Source: Lentzea aerocolonigenes (GTDB taxonomy: Bacteria; Actinomycetota; Actinomycetes; Mycobacteriales; Pseudonocardiaceae). Taken from it: a stretch of DNA of 41,583 nt. The translations under genes were made by a program, and so were the position numbers. Location: assembly GCF_000955955.1 (NCBI RefSeq), contig NZ_JYJG01000212.1, positions 1 to 41,583 on the forward strand. The letters run 5' to 3'. Below the pieces are notes generated by a model. That model was not told the DNA's origin, searched no databases, and worked only from the letters and a program-made list of their open reading frames with translations. Positions 7,815-17,355 of this stretch are shown here, one piece after another (the stretch's first letter is position 1; each line of letters begins with the position of its first letter).

Positions 7815-10800
7815 GTGGTGGACTCGTTTGTGCACCTGCACGTGCACACCGAGTACTCGATGCTCGACGGTGCGGCCAAAGTGGCTCCGCTGTTCGAGGA
7901 GGCCGAGCGGCTCGGCATGACCGCTGTCGGCATGAGCGACCACGGCAACATGTACGGGTCCGACGAGTTCTACCAAACGGCGACGAAGACCGGCATCAAG
8001 CCGATCATCGGCATCGAGGCGTATCTCGCGCCGCACAACCGCCTGCACAAGAAGCCGGTCTTCTGGGGCGACCCGGGCCAGCGCGGCGACGACATCTCCG
8101 GTGCCGGTGCCTATACGCACATGACGATGTGGGCGCGCAACGCCGACGGGTTGCGGAACCTGTTCCGGCTGCACACCGAGGCGAGCAAGACGGGCTACTA
8201 CTACAAGCCCCGCATGGACCGCGAGCTCGTCGCGCAGCACGCCGACGGCATCATCGCGACGACCGGCTGCCCGTCCGGCGAGGTGCAGACCCGGCTGCGG
8301 CTCGGCCAGGTCGACGAGGCGTTCCAGGCCGCGTCCGACTACCAGGACATCTTCGGCAAGGAGAACTTCTTCCTGGAGCTGATGGACCACGGCCTCGAGA
8401 TCGAGCGCCGGGTCCGCGAGGGCCTGCTGGAGATCAGCAAGAAGCTCGGCATCCCGCCGCTCGCGACGAACGACAGCCACTACGTCACCAAGGACCAGGC
8501 GGACACGCACTCCGCGTTGCTCTGCGTGCAGTCCGGCAAGATGCTCACCGACCCGAACCGGTTCAAGTTCGACGGCGACGGTTACTACCTGAAGTCGTCC
8601 GAGGAGATGCGGCAGATCTGGAAGGACCTGCCGGAGGCGTGCGACAACACGCTGCTCGTCGCGTCCATGGTCGAGTCGTACGACGACATCTGGAGCATCA
8701 AGGACCGGATCCCGAACTTCGAGGTACCCGAGGGCGAGACCCAGGCTTCCTGGTTCCGCAAGGAGATCCAGCGCGGTCTCGAGTGGCGGTTCCGCGGCTC
8801 CCAGGTCCCGGACGAGTACATCAAGCGCTGCGACTTCGAGGCCCAGGTCATCATCGACAAGGGCTTCCCGGCGTACTTCCTCATCGTCGCCGACCTCATC
8901 AACTACGCCCGCAGCGTCGGCATCCGTGTCGGCCCCGGCCGTGGTTCCGCGGCAGGTGCGGCCGTGTCGTGGGCGATGGGCATCACGAACATCGACCCGA
9001 TCCCGCACGGTCTGCTGTTCGAGCGGTTCCTGAACCCCGAGCGCACCGCCATGCCCGACATCGACATCGACTTCGACGACCGCCGTCGTGGCGAGATGAT
9101 CCGGTACGCCAGCGAGAAGTACGGTGCGGACAAGGTCGCCCAGGTGATCACGTTCGGCACCATCAAGACCAAGGCCGCGCTGAAGGACTCGGCGCGCGTC
9201 CACCACGGTCAGCCGGGCTTCGCGATCGCCGACAAGATCTCCAAGGCGCTGCCGCCGCCGATCATGGCGAAGGACATCCCGCTCAACGGCATCATCAACA
9301 AGAGCCACCCGCGCTACGGCGAGGCCGCCGAGGTCCGCTCGCTGCTGGAAACCGACGTGCAGGTGAAGGAGATCTTCGACACCGCGCTCGGTCTCGAGGG
9401 CCTGATCCGCAACGCCGGTGTGCACGCGTGCGCGGTCATCATGTCGAAGGACCCGCTGTCCGACTCCATCCCGCTCTGGTACCGCGACGACGGCTCGTTC
9501 ATCACCGGCTGGGACTACCCGTCGTGCGAGAACATCGGCCTGCTGAAGATGGACTTCCTCGGGCTGCGCAACCTCACCGTCATGGGCGACGCCATCGAGA
9601 ACATCGAGGCGAACCGCGGCAAGGACGCGGTGCCGGACTTCGACACGCTGCCGATGGACGACCCGGAGACGTACGCGCTGCTCGGCCGCGGTGACACGCT
9701 CGGCGTGTTCCAGCTGGACGGTGGCCCGATGCGCGACCTGCTGCGCCGCATGCAGCCGACGTCGTTCGAGGACATCGTCGCGGTCGGCGCGCTGTACCGC
9801 CCCGGTCCGATGGGTGTGAACGCGCACAACGACTACGCGGACCGCAAGAACGGCCGCCAGGAAGTCAAGCCGATCCACCCGCAGCTCGAGGAACCGCTCA
9901 AGGAGATCCTCGGCGAGACGCACGGTCTGATCGTCTACCAAGAGCAGATCATGTTCATCGCCCAGGAGGTCGCGGGCTACTCGATGGGTCGAGCGGACGT
10001 GCTCCGCAAGGCCATGGGCAAGAAGAAGGCCGAGGTTCTGGCCAAGGAGTTCGAGGGCTTCCAGGCCGGTATGCGGGCCGACCCGCGCGGCTTCTCCGAC
10101 GAGGCGATCAAGGCGCTGTGGGACACGATCCTCCCGTTCGCCGGCTACGCGTTCAACAAGTCGCACGCGGCCGCGTACGGCCTGATCTCGTACTGGACGG
10201 CGTACCTCAAGGCGAACTTCCGCGCCGAGTACATGGCCGCACTGCTCACGTCGGTCGGTGACAACAAGGACAAGTCCGCGGTCTACCTGGCCGAGTGCCG
10301 CCGCCTCGGCATCAAGGTGCTCCCGCCGGACGTCAACGAGTCGGCGCTGCGCTTCGGTGCGGTCGGCACCGACATCCGCTTCGGTCTCGGCGCGGTCCGC
10401 AACGTCGGCGCGAACGTCGTCGAGTCGATCATCAAGACGCGCAAGGAGAAGGGCAACTACACGTCCTTCACGGACTTCATGGACAAGTCCGAGCTCGTCG
10501 CGTGCAACAAGCGCGTGATCGAGTCGCTGATCAAGGCGGGCGCGTTCGACTCGTTCGGCCACACCCGCCTGTCGCTGATCCAGGTGCACGAGGACGCGGT
10601 CGACGCGGTCGTCCCGATCAAGCGCAAGGAAGCGGAAGGCCAGTTCGACCTGTTCGGTGCCGACAGCGGCGACGAACCGGACGACAGCGCCTCCCCGCTG
10701 GCGCACCTCAAGTTCGGCACGGACGAGTACCAGCGCAAGCAGATGCTGAGCCTCGAGAAGGAGATGCTCGGCCTGTACGTGTCGTCGCACCCGCTCGACG

Positions 10801-11372
10801 GTGCCGAGCGGATCCTGCGGAAGTACGCGCCCCGGCCGATCGCGGTCGTGCTCGACGACCCGCCCAAGGAAGGCGAGCTGATCGTCTCGGGCATGATCTC
10901 GTCGATCGAGCGCCGGGTGAACAAGAACGGTCTGCCGTGGGCGATCACGGTCATCGAGGACCTGGACGCGTCCATCGAGGTGCTGTTCTTCCCGAAGTCC
11001 TACGAGGTGCTGCGCGACGATCTGGAGCTCGACTCCGCCGTGTGCGTGAAGGGGCGGGTGAACTGGCGCGAGGACAAGATGGCGATCTTCGGCGACGGTG
11101 TCGTCCCGCTCGACATCAGCGACGCGGAGGCGAACCCCGGCGCGGATCCGCCCCTCGTCCTGGGGCTGCACACCAAGACGTTGACGCCGGAGCTGATCGA
11201 GGAACTGAAGATCGTCTTCAAGTCGCACGAGGGTCAGGTCGCGGTGCACCTGGAGGTGCAGAAGCGCGACAAGTCGAAGGAGCTGCTGGTGGTGGACAAC
11301 TACCGGGTCCAGCCGACGCCGTCGCTCTTCGGTGACCTCAAGACGATCCGCGGTGTGACGATCCAACGCTGA
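7815..11372 (+). CDS. dnaE: DNA polymerase III alpha subunit (DnaE1)
   Basis: Catalytic subunit of the replicative polymerase, 1185 residues, the usual length for actinobacterial DnaE1. The N-terminal PHP domain begins at once with [16 protein letters not shown] and SDHGNMYG, metal-binding motifs retained in DnaE1s that proofread with this domain. The polymerase domain has GRGSAAGA and PDIDIDFDD with catalytic aspartates, and [13 protein letters not shown]. Fingers, helix-hairpin-helix and a C-terminal OB-fold (around [12 protein letters not shown]) follow. Start chosen at GTG 7815, 6 nt after AAGGGGG; TTG 7809 and GTG 7818 are alternatives. The 198-bp upstream gap holds possible -10 boxes (TAGGGT 7743-7748, TACACA 7797-7802) but nothing decisive. 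Confidence 0.98.
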   Translation: MVDSFVHLHVHTEYSMLDGAAKVAPLFEEAERLGMTAVGMSDHGNMYGSDEFYQTATKTGIKPIIGIEAYLAPHNRLHKKPVFWGDPGQRGDDISGAGAYTHMTMWARNADGLRNLFRLHTEASKTGYYYKPRMDRELVAQHADGIIATTGCPSGEVQTRLRLGQVDEAFQAASDYQDIFGKENFFLELMDHGLEIERRVREGLLEISKKLGIPPLATNDSHYVTKDQADTHSALLCVQSGKMLTDPNRFKFDGDGYYLKSSEEMRQIWKDLPEACDNTLLVASMVESYDDIWSIKDRIPNFEVPEGETQASWFRKEIQRGLEWRFRGSQVPDEYIKRCDFEAQVIIDKGFPAYFLIVADLINYARSVGIRVGPGRGSAAGAAVSWAMGITNIDPIPHGLLFERFLNPERTAMPDIDIDFDDRRRGEMIRYASEKYGADKVAQVITFGTIKTKAALKDSARVHHGQPGFAIADKISKALPPPIMAKDIPLNGIINKSHPRYGEAAEVRSLLETDVQVKEIFDTALGLEGLIRNAGVHACAVIMSKDPLSDSIPLWYRDDGSFITGWDYPSCENIGLLKMDFLGLRNLTVMGDAIENIEANRGKDAVPDFDTLPMDDPETYALLGRGDTLGVFQLDGGPMRDLLRRMQPTSFEDIVAVGALYRPGPMGVNAHNDYADRKNGRQEVKPIHPQLEEPLKEILGETHGLIVYQEQIMFIAQEVAGYSMGRADVLRKAMGKKKAEVLAKEFEGFQAGMRADPRGFSDEAIKALWDTILPFAGYAFNKSHAAAYGLISYWTAYLKANFRAEYMAALLTSVGDNKDKSAVYLAECRRLGIKVLPPDVNESALRFGAVGTDIRFGLGAVRNVGANVVESIIKTRKEKGNYTSFTDFMDKSELVACNKRVIESLIKAGAFDSFGHTRLSLIQVHEDAVDAVVPIKRKEAEGQFDLFGADSGDEPDDSASPLAHLKFGTDEYQRKQMLSLEKEMLGLYVSSHPLDGAERILRKYAPRPIAVVLDDPPKEGELIVSGMISSIERRVNKNGLPWAITVIEDLDASIEVLFFPKSYEVLRDDLELDSAVCVKGRVNWREDKMAIFGDGVVPLDISDAEANPGADPPLVLGLHTKTLTPELIEELKIVFKSHEGQVAVHLEVQKRDKSKELLVVDNYRVQPTPSLFGDLKTIRGVTIQR

Positions 11373-11402
11373 GGATCGCTCGAGAAATAGTGGCGAGAGA
11401 TG

Positions 11403-11419
11403 AGTTAACGGGGTTAACT
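11403..11419. promoter_or_regulatory. Inverted repeat overlapping the P450 promoter
   Basis: AGTTAAC (11403-11409), GGG, GTTAACT (11413-11419): perfect 7-bp arms. The right arm contains TTAACT, which ends 7 nt before the P450 start codon and is the likely -10 box, so a protein bound here would block transcription. Confidence 0.6.
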
Positions 11420-11426
11420 GGGTGAG

Positions 11427-12632
11427 GTGACGACACTCACCCAGTTGCCCGCCGACTACATCCAGAAGCCGCACGAAGTGCACGACATGCTGCGTGCCGA
11501 GGGGCCCGTGCAGGAAGTCCGCCTGCCGCGTGGGCTCAAGGTCTGGCTCGTGACTCGGTACGACGAGGCGAAGATCGCCCTCACCGACCCCCGGATCAGC
11601 AAGAACGTTCACGAGGGCGGCCACCTCTTCGACGTGCACGCGCCGGCCAACGCGGGACGCCGCGACTTCAACCCGGCGCTGTCGGAACACATGCTCAACA
11701 TGGACGCGCCCGGCCACACCCGGCTGCGCAAGCTCGTGAACAAGGCGTTCACCGCCCGCCGGATCGAGCTGATGCGGCCGCGCATCAACGAGATCGCGGC
11801 CGAGCTGATCGCCAAGCTGAACGACGGCGACGAGGTCGACCTGCTGGAGACGTTCGCGTTCCCGCTGCCGATCACGGTGATCTGCGAGCTGCTCGGCATC
11901 CCGATCGACAACCGCGACGAGTTCCGCGAGTGGTCGAACACGCTGCTGTCGTTCGGCTCGAACGAGGACATCGTGCACGCCTCGGGTGCGATGTTCGCGT
12001 TCCTCTCCGGCCACGTCGAGAAGGTCGCCGCGCAGGAGCCGGACGACACGTTCTTCTCCGCGCTCGTGCACGCCGACGACTCCGGCGACCGGCTCAACAC
12101 CCAAGAGCTGGTGTCGATGGCGTTCCTGCTGCTCGTGGCCGGCCACGAGACGACGGTGAACCTCATCGGCAACGCGGTGCTGTCGCTGCTGCGCAACCCG
12201 GACCAGATGCAGATCCTGCGCGAGCGTCCCGAGCTGATCCCGGCCAGCGGTGAGGAGTTCCTGCGGCTGGAGGGTCCGGTCAACATCGCGACGTTCCGCT
12301 ACACCAAGGAACCGATCGAGCTCGGCGGCGTCACGATCCCCGAGAACGAGCTCGTCATGGTGTCGCTGGTCGCCGCGAACCGCGACCCGGAGCGCTACCC
12401 CGATGCGGACAAGCTCGACGTGACGCGGTCCGCGCAGGGGCACGTCGCGTTCGGGCACGGCATCCACTTCTGCCTGGGTGCGCCGCTGGCCCGGCTGGAG
12501 TTCGACGTGGCTCTCACGCAGCTGCTGGCGCGGTTCCCGAACCTGCAGCTCGCCGCCGAGCCGGAGACGCTGGTGTGGCGGGACAGCACCTTGATCCGCG
12601 GTCTGCACACGCTGCCCGTTCGTCTCGCTTAA
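11427..12632 (+). CDS. Cytochrome P450, CYP107-like
   Basis: Soluble bacterial class I P450 of 401 residues. It has the I-helix AGHETT oxygen-activation motif, the K-helix ExxR (EEFLR), and the heme-binding loop [15 protein letters not shown] with the Cys thiolate ligand. The closest family that I can recognise is CYP107, which includes Bacillus BioI and macrolide hydroxylases. No ferredoxin or ferredoxin reductase gene is nearby. It lies 10 bp upstream of bioA in the same direction, which raises the possibility of a role in biotin precursor supply, but bioA also has its own -10 box. GTG 11427 was chosen by the leaderless spacing from 11414-11419. Confidence 0.93.
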   Translation: MTTLTQLPADYIQKPHEVHDMLRAEGPVQEVRLPRGLKVWLVTRYDEAKIALTDPRISKNVHEGGHLFDVHAPANAGRRDFNPALSEHMLNMDAPGHTRLRKLVNKAFTARRIELMRPRINEIAAELIAKLNDGDEVDLLETFAFPLPITVICELLGIPIDNRDEFREWSNTLLSFGSNEDIVHASGAMFAFLSGHVEKVAAQEPDDTFFSALVHADDSGDRLNTQELVSMAFLLLVAGHETTVNLIGNAVLSLLRNPDQMQILRERPELIPASGEEFLRLEGPVNIATFRYTKEPIELGGVTIPENELVMVSLVAANRDPERYPDADKLDVTRSAQGHVAFGHGIHFCLGAPLARLEFDVALTQLLARFPNLQLAAEPETLVWRDSTLIRGLHTLPVRLA

Positions 12633-12635
12633 CCT
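12630..12635 (+). promoter_or_regulatory. Leaderless -10 box of bioA
   Basis: TAACCT, 7 nt before GTG 12643; its first three bases are the P450 stop codon. No -35 box is obvious. Confidence 0.45.
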
Positions 12636-12642
12636 TCGGCAG

Positions 12643-13899
12643 GTGGACGACCTGCTGAAGCTCGACCAGGCGCACGTCTGGCACCCGTACGGCCCGATGC
12701 CGGGCACCCAGGAACCGCTGCTCGTCGAGTCCGCGGAGGGTGTCCGGCTCACGCTCGCGGACGGCCGGGAGCTCGTCGACGGCATGTCGTCCTGGTGGGC
12801 GGCCATCCACGGCTACCGCCACCCGGTGCTCGACGCGGCCGTCACCGGCCAGCTCGGCCGGATGAGCCACGTGATGTTCGGCGGGCTCACGCACGAGCCC
12901 GCGATCCGGCTCTCCGCGAAACTCGTGGAGATCACCCCGGAGCCGTTGCAACACGTGTTCCTGTGCGACTCCGGCTCGGTGTCGGTCGAAGTCGCGGTCA
13001 AGATGTGCATGCAGTACTGGCGTTCGCAGGGCAGGCCGGAGAAGAGCCGGTTGCTCACGTGGCGCGGCGGCTACCACGGCGACACGTTCAACCCGATGTC
13101 CGTGTGCGATCCCGAAGGCGGTATGCATTCGCTTTGGCGTGGAATCCTGCCGGTTCAGGTTTTTGCAGACAGTCCACCGGCTGAATTGGACACCGCATAC
13201 GTTCAGCACCTCGCCGACCTGATCGAGCAGCACGCGCACGAGCTCGCCGCGATCATCGTCGAGCCGGTCGTGCAGGGTGCGGGCGGTATGCGGTTCCACG
13301 ATCCGCGCTACCTGCACGTGCTGCGGGAGCTGGCGTATACGAACGACGTTCTACTCGTGTTCGACGAGATCGCGACCGGCTTCGGGCGCACCGGCGAGCT
13401 CTTCGGCGCCGACCACGCGAACGTCAGCCCGGACGTGATGTGCCTCGGCAAGTCGCTGACCGGCGGCTACCTGTCGATGGCCGCCACCCTGTGCACGTCG
13501 CGCATGGCGGACGGGATCAGCAAGGGCGAGGTGCCGGTCCTCGCGCACGGACCGACGTTCATGGGCAACCCGCTCGCGTCGGCGGTGTCACTGGCGTCGA
13601 TCGACCTGCTGCTGTCCCAGAACTGGAAGCGCGAGGTCGCCCGGATCGAGAACGGCCTGAAGAACGGCCTGGCGCCCGCTCGCGAGCTGCCGACCGTCAA
13701 GGACGTGCGGGTGCTCGGTGCCATCGGTGTCGTGCACCTGCATGAGCCCGTGGACATGGCACGAGCCACCAAAGCGGCGGTCGACAACGGGGTGTGGCTG
13801 CGGCCGTTCCGCGACCTGATCTACACGATGCCGCCGTTCATCAGCACAGACGACGACATTGCCCGCATAACGGCAGCGGTGGTCGCCGCCGCCCGATAG
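12643..13899 (+). CDS. bioA: Adenosylmethionine-8-amino-7-oxononanoate aminotransferase (BioA)
   Basis: Converts KAPA to 7,8-diaminopelargonic acid with S-adenosylmethionine as amino donor, the antepenultimate step of biotin synthesis. The protein (418 residues) is a class III aminotransferase with BioA hallmarks: VWHPYGPM near the N-terminus, [11 protein letters not shown] (substrate pocket Trp residues), [33 protein letters not shown] (PLP-ring Asp), and [10 protein letters not shown] with the Schiff-base Lys. [11 protein letters not shown] follows. BioD and BioB are encoded within 3 kb downstream; KAPA synthase bioF is not in the window. Confidence 0.96.
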   Translation: MDDLLKLDQAHVWHPYGPMPGTQEPLLVESAEGVRLTLADGRELVDGMSSWWAAIHGYRHPVLDAAVTGQLGRMSHVMFGGLTHEPAIRLSAKLVEITPEPLQHVFLCDSGSVSVEVAVKMCMQYWRSQGRPEKSRLLTWRGGYHGDTFNPMSVCDPEGGMHSLWRGILPVQVFADSPPAELDTAYVQHLADLIEQHAHELAAIIVEPVVQGAGGMRFHDPRYLHVLRELAYTNDVLLVFDEIATGFGRTGELFGADHANVSPDVMCLGKSLTGGYLSMAATLCTSRMADGISKGEVPVLAHGPTFMGNPLASAVSLASIDLLLSQNWKREVARIENGLKNGLAPARELPTVKDVRVLGAIGVVHLHEPVDMARATKAAVDNGVWLRPFRDLIYTMPPFISTDDDIARITAAVVAAAR

Positions 13900-13902
13900 C
13901 TT
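13897..13902 (+). promoter_or_regulatory. Leaderless -10 box of the lectin gene
   Basis: TAGCTT, 7 nt before ATG 13910, overlapping the bioA stop codon (TAG at 13897-13899). Confidence 0.45.
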
Positions 13903-13909
13903 TTGCATC

Positions 13910-14413
13910 ATGGGGAGATTGATCGCCGCGCTCAGCGCGGTCGTACTGGGGGTACTGGGGACCACGGGAGCGGCGCACGCGGCCGGCGAACCGTGGCTGT
14001 CATCGGGGCTTTGGGGAAGCGGTAGCGGTTACTCCACGATCCGCTTCGCCGGCACCGACAAGTGCTTCGACGCGGCACTCGAGGACATCGGCGAGGACGG
14101 CGGCAAGGTCCAGATCTGGACCTGCGGCCTCGGTGGTGACGAGCAGTTGTGGGCGCCGGAGTACCACGAGGAGTGGGGCGGAACCGTCGTCCGCAACAAG
14201 GCGAACGGCAAGTGTCTCGACGTCGCGCTCGAGGAGATCGACCTCGAAGGCGGCAAGGTGCAGCTCTACGAGTGCACCGGCAACATCGAGCAGCTCTGGA
14301 GGTTCGACACGCACTCCGGAGACCTGTTCCTGGAGTCCAAGGCCGTGAAGGGCCGGTTCGGGGCGCCGAGCCTGACCGACGGCGCCCAGATCGGGCTGTA
14401 CCAGAAGAGCTAG
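13910..14413 (+). CDS. Secreted single-domain ricin-type beta-trefoil lectin
   Basis: A 167-residue exported protein. A Sec signal peptide (residues 1 to about 25, cleavage likely after AHA) precedes one beta-trefoil. Two well-preserved subrepeats are visible: KCFDAALEDIGEDGGKVQIW and KCLDVALEEIDLEGGKVQLY, each ending in a QxW-like EQLW. Their similarity suggests recent internal duplication; the third lobe (residues about 130-167) is degenerate. Such domains usually bind galactose or related sugars and are normally fused to hydrolases, whereas this one stands alone. It is converging on the mycoredoxin-like gene with a 4-bp overlap. No functional tie to the biotin genes is apparent. Confidence 0.8.
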   Translation: MGRLIAALSAVVLGVLGTTGAAHAAGEPWLSSGLWGSGSGYSTIRFAGTDKCFDAALEDIGEDGGKVQIWTCGLGGDEQLWAPEYHEEWGGTVVRNKANGKCLDVALEEIDLEGGKVQLYECTGNIEQLWRFDTHSGDLFLESKAVKGRFGAPSLTDGAQIGLYQKS

Positions 14414-14655
14414 TCCACCTTGATCGCCGCGGCGAGTTCCGAGTCGGAGGGCTCGACGAGGAACTCGCCGCCCGGCAGCACCACGACGGGGATCTGCTTG
14501 CGGCCCGAGATCTCGATCGCCCGGTCGCGCGCCTCGTCGTCGTTCTCCACGTCGACGTAGGTGAACGGCACGTTGTTGCGGGTCAGCCACGACTTGGCCC
14601 GGCGGCAGTCACCACACCATTCGGCGCCGTACATCACGATCGGCTCGTCACTCAT
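14410..14655 (-). CDS. Glutaredoxin-like/mycoredoxin-family protein
   Basis: An 81-residue thioredoxin-fold oxidoreductase with the redox motif WCGDC (about residues 12-16) and a cis-proline loop (KQIPVV). It fits the actinobacterial glutaredoxin-like family to which mycoredoxin-1 belongs; those proteins reduce mycothiol-mixed disulfides. Mycoredoxin-1 itself has CGYC, so substrate specificity may differ. Start at ATG 14655 (MSDEPIVMYG) rather than further upstream, because TACGGT at 14662-14667 on this strand lies 6 nt before it. Confidence 0.83.
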   Translation of the reverse strand: MSDEPIVMYGAEWCGDCRRAKSWLTRNNVPFTYVDVENDDEARDRAIEISGRKQIPVVVLPGGEFLVEPSDSELAAAIKVD

Positions 14656-14661
14656 GCTGTC

Positions 14662-14683
14662 ACCGTAGGTCACGGCCTAGGGT
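14662..14683. promoter_or_regulatory. Back-to-back leaderless promoters of the mycoredoxin-like gene and bioD
   Basis: Minus strand TACGGT (14662-14667) precedes ATG 14655 by 6 nt. Plus strand TAGGGT (14678-14683) precedes GTG 14692 by 8 nt. Only 36 bp separate the two start codons. Confidence 0.5.
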
Positions 14684-14691
14684 GAGTGCCT

Positions 14692-15411
14692 GTGAGCGTG
14701 CTGGTGATCACCGGAACCGGGACCGAGGTCGGCAAGACCGCGGTCACTGCGGGCATAGCGGCGCTGGCCAGGGCAGAAGGCAGACGGGTCGCGGTGCTGA
14801 AACCCGCGCAGACCGGCCTGCTGCCCGGCGAGCCGGGCGACGTCGCCGAGGTGGCGCGGCTGGCGGGCGACGTGACGACCCGCGAGCTGGCCAGATACCC
14901 CGACCCGCTGGCGCCCGACACCGCGGCCAGACGGGCGGGCATGGCCACCGTGCACCCCGCGGACGTCGCCAAAGCCGTCACCGAGCTCGACGAGACCCAC
15001 GACCTGGTGCTGGTCGAGGGCGCGGGCGGGCTGCTGGTCCGGTTCGACGAGGGCGGATCCACCCTGGCGGACATCGCGTGGGCGGTGAACGCGCCCGTGC
15101 TGATCGTGGCTCAGGCAGGACTCGGGACGCTCAACACGACTGCTCTGACGGCCGAGGCGCTGCAGCGGCGCGGCATCGAGTCGCTCGGTGTCGTGGTCGG
15201 CAGCTGGCCGTTGCACCCCGATCTCGCCTCCCTCACCAACCTGGCCGATCTGCCTCAGGCGGCGGCCGGCCCGTTGCTCGGCGCACTGCCTCAAGGTGTG
15301 ACAAAGCTCGGTTCTGTGGATTTCCTGGCGGTCGCCAAGAGATCGTTTTCACCGTGGTTCGGGGGCGAGTTCGACCCGGAGACGTTCGCGGCTCAGTTCG
15401 CGGTCCAGTGA
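14692..15411 (+). CDS. bioD: Dethiobiotin synthetase (BioD)
   Basis: ATP-dependent carboxylation and ring closure of 7,8-diaminopelargonic acid to dethiobiotin. A 239-residue P-loop protein starting [16 protein letters not shown], where TGTEVGKT is the BioD-type Walker A. VLKPAQTG (substrate and phosphate contacts) and [12 protein letters not shown] (Walker B-like) follow. Start at GTG 14692 is favoured by the -10 box at 14678-14683; GTG 14686 adds two residues and is possible. Followed 70 bp later by bioB. Confidence 0.95.
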   Translation: MSVLVITGTGTEVGKTAVTAGIAALARAEGRRVAVLKPAQTGLLPGEPGDVAEVARLAGDVTTRELARYPDPLAPDTAARRAGMATVHPADVAKAVTELDETHDLVLVEGAGGLLVRFDEGGSTLADIAWAVNAPVLIVAQAGLGTLNTTALTAEALQRRGIESLGVVVGSWPLHPDLASLTNLADLPQAAAGPLLGALPQGVTKLGSVDFLAVAKRSFSPWFGGEFDPETFAAQFAVQ

Positions 15412-15465
15412 CCTACGTCGCTCCACGATGAAGGATTCAGTGAGGCATAGTGCTCGCCAGGCCAC

Positions 15466-15478
15466 AGGAGGAGGAGAG
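15466..15478 (+). promoter_or_regulatory. Strong Shine-Dalgarno sequence of bioB
   Basis: A purine run containing AGGAGGAGGAG precedes the GTG at 15482. Unlike most genes nearby, bioB clearly has a leadered start, and the run decides GTG 15482 over the upstream ATG at 15428. Confidence 0.7.
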
Positions 15479-15481
15479 ACC

Positions 15482-16498
15482 GTGACCGCAGCTCCGGAAC
15501 AGATCGACGTGCTCGACGAGGCTCGTGAGCAGGTGCTCGAACGAGGAGTCGGACTGTCCGAGGCGCAGGTCCTCAAAGTCCTCGAACTGCCCGAGGACCG
15601 GATCCCCGATCTGCTGGCCCTGGCGCACCAGGTGCGTGAGCGCTGGTGCGGCCCGGAGGTCGAGGTCGAGGGCATCGTCTCGCTGAAGACCGGCGGCTGC
15701 CCCGAGGACTGCCACTTCTGCTCGCAGTCGGGCCAGTTCCCGTCACCGGTGCGAAGCGCGTGGCTGGACATCCCCGGTCTCGTGCGCGCTGCCCGGCAGA
15801 CCCGCGACACCGGCGCGACCGAGTTCTGCATCGTCGCGGCCGTGCGCGGACCGGACAAGCGGCTGCTCTCGCAGGTGCGCGACGGCATCAAGGCCATCCG
15901 CGAGGACGGCAACGACATCCAGATCGCCTGCTCGCTGGGCATGCTCACGCAGGAGCAGGTCGACGAGCTCGTGGCGATGGGTGTGCACCGCTACAACCAC
16001 AACCTCGAGACGGCCCGCTCGCACTTCCCCGAGGTCGTGACCACGCACTCCTGGGAGGAGCGCTGGGACACGCTGCGGATGATCCGCGACGCCGGCATGG
16101 AGGTCTGCTGCGGCGGCATCATCGGCATGGGCGAGACGCTGGCCCAGCGCGCGGAGTTCGCCGTGCAGCTGGCCGAGCTGGAGCCGGACGAGGTTCCGCT
16201 GAACTTCCTCATCCCGAACCCCGGCACGCCGTACGAGAACTACCCGGTCGTCGAGGGCGCAGAGGCGCTGCGGACGGTCGGCGCGTTCCGGCTGGCCCTG
16301 CCGCGCACGATCCTGCGGTTCGCCGGCGGCCGTGAGCTGACGTTCGGCGACCTGGGCGCGAAGCAGGGCATGCTCGGCGGCATCAACGCGATCATCGTCG
16401 GCAACTACCTGACGAACCTCGGCCGCCCGGCCCAGCAGGACCTCGACATGCTCGAGGAGCTGTCCATGCCCATCAAGGCGCTGAACCAGACCCTGTGA
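15482..16498 (+). CDS. bioB: Biotin synthase (BioB), radical SAM
   Basis: Inserts sulfur into dethiobiotin to make biotin. A 338-residue radical SAM TIM barrel; [13 protein letters not shown] holds the CxxxCxxC ligands of the SAM-binding 4Fe-4S cluster. The SAM-binding GGE-like segment appears later as [10 protein letters not shown], and YNHNLETA and [11 protein letters not shown] are typical BioB motifs. The stop overlaps the bsaP start by 4 nt, consistent with the actinobacterial type of BioB that depends on BsaP. Confidence 0.97.
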   Translation: MTAAPEQIDVLDEAREQVLERGVGLSEAQVLKVLELPEDRIPDLLALAHQVRERWCGPEVEVEGIVSLKTGGCPEDCHFCSQSGQFPSPVRSAWLDIPGLVRAARQTRDTGATEFCIVAAVRGPDKRLLSQVRDGIKAIREDGNDIQIACSLGMLTQEQVDELVAMGVHRYNHNLETARSHFPEVVTTHSWEERWDTLRMIRDAGMEVCCGGIIGMGETLAQRAEFAVQLAELEPDEVPLNFLIPNPGTPYENYPVVEGAEALRTVGAFRLALPRTILRFAGGRELTFGDLGAKQGMLGGINAIIVGNYLTNLGRPAQQDLDMLEELSMPIKALNQTL

Positions 16499-16695
16499 CC
16501 GATCTGATGACGTACTGCTCTTTCTGCGGCAAAGAGGAAGCTGACGGCGACCACGCGTTCTGCCGTCAGCGCCTGTCGATGATCGACCCGCCGCGCTACT
16601 GCTCGGAGTGTGCTCGCCGGATGGTCGTCCAGGTGACCCCGGACGGCTGGGCGGCGCGCTGCAGCCGCCACGGCGAGATCACTTCACGCCCCTGA
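16495..16695 (+). CDS. bsaP: Biotin synthase auxiliary protein BsaP
   Basis: A 66-residue Cys-rich protein with cysteines at residues 8, 11, 23, 36, 39 and 56, including CSFC and CSEC pairs. Its size, cysteine pattern and position overlapping the bioB stop by 4 nt match the mycobacterial Rv1590-type protein, reported to be required for sulfur donation by actinobacterial BioB, probably by carrying or protecting an Fe-S cluster. The GTG start at 16495 is coupled to bioB; ATG 16507 is an alternative four codons later. Identification is from memory of the family plus position, without a search. Confidence 0.85.
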   Translation: MTDLMTYCSFCGKEEADGDHAFCRQRLSMIDPPRYCSECARRMVVQVTPDGWAARCSRHGEITSRP

Positions 16696-16707
16696 CAGAT
16701 GCGGTAG

Positions 16708-16713
16708 TAACCT
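16708..16713 (+). promoter_or_regulatory. Leaderless -10 box of the DUF2567 gene
   Basis: TAACCT, 7 nt before ATG 16721. It suggests independent expression despite only 25 bp separating this gene from bsaP. Confidence 0.45.
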
Positions 16714-16720
16714 CTCGCGA

Positions 16721-17311
16721 ATGGACGAGAAAGCTGCCCCGGTTCGCATCGAACCCCTGCCGGAGCCGCCGTACGTCTACCACTACATCCGGCCCCGGCC
16801 GAAGGTCGTGGTGAAGCGGGATCTGCTGCCGGGCCTGGTGGTGCTGCTGACGACGTTCGCGTTCGGGCTGCCCGCCGGATACCTGTGGTCGTGGCTCGCC
16901 CCGGCGCAGCTCAAGATCGTCTCGCCGAACGACAACAAGTTCTACCCGATCGGTGTCGAGAGCTACCACCGGCTCGACGCGCTCATGGTTTTCGTGCTGA
17001 TCGGTCTCGGCGCTGGTGCGATCACCGGCATCGCGGTGTGGCTGCTGCGGCAACGGCGCGGGCCGGTCGTGATGCTGGCGATGACGGCGGGGTCGTTCGC
17101 GGCGGCATGGTTCTCCCAGTACCTGGGTGGGAACGTGGCTGCGGGCGCGTACCCCATGCCGTCGACGATCAAGCCCGGCGACACGCTGCTCGTGGCGCCG
17201 TCGCTGGAGACGTGGTGGGGGATTCTGGCGTGGCCTCTCGCGGCCGCGCTGGCCTACGGTTGCTGCGTGGCCTGGAACGGCCTGGACGACCTGGGGCGGC
17301 GCCTCGGCTAA
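16721..17311 (+). CDS. DUF2567-type four-TM membrane protein
   Basis: A 196-residue integral membrane protein. A soluble Pro-rich N-terminus of about 35 residues is followed by four hydrophobic segments (about residues 36-60, 84-108, 113-133 and 164-186). Its place right after bioB-bsaP recalls the mycobacterial order Rv1589-Rv1590-Rv1591, where Rv1591 is also an uncharacterised membrane protein. The repeated linkage suggests a role in biotin metabolism or transport, but this is inference and the gene has its own probable promoter. No catalytic motif seen. Confidence 0.7.
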   Translation: MDEKAAPVRIEPLPEPPYVYHYIRPRPKVVVKRDLLPGLVVLLTTFAFGLPAGYLWSWLAPAQLKIVSPNDNKFYPIGVESYHRLDALMVFVLIGLGAGAITGIAVWLLRQRRGPVVMLAMTAGSFAAAWFSQYLGGNVAAGAYPMPSTIKPGDTLLVAPSLETWWGILAWPLAAALAYGCCVAWNGLDDLGRRLG

Positions 17312-17355
17312 AAGACGAGGCACCGCACTGTGACATTTCCTGAAGAGTTAGCGCG

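Noticed and set aside
7718..9694. A long plus-strand frame overlapping dnaE out of phase.
   Set aside because: Arg/Gly/Pro-rich translation with no domain; dnaE explains the sequence.
6765..12806. A minus-strand open frame of about 2000 codons running across dnaE and the P450 gene.
   Set aside because: It is opposite to dnaE and P450, whose protein motifs are beyond doubt, and its translation is low-complexity Arg/Val/Asp/His-rich. Such frames arise from high-GC third-position bias. Only its last 283 codons (6765-7616) form a real gene.
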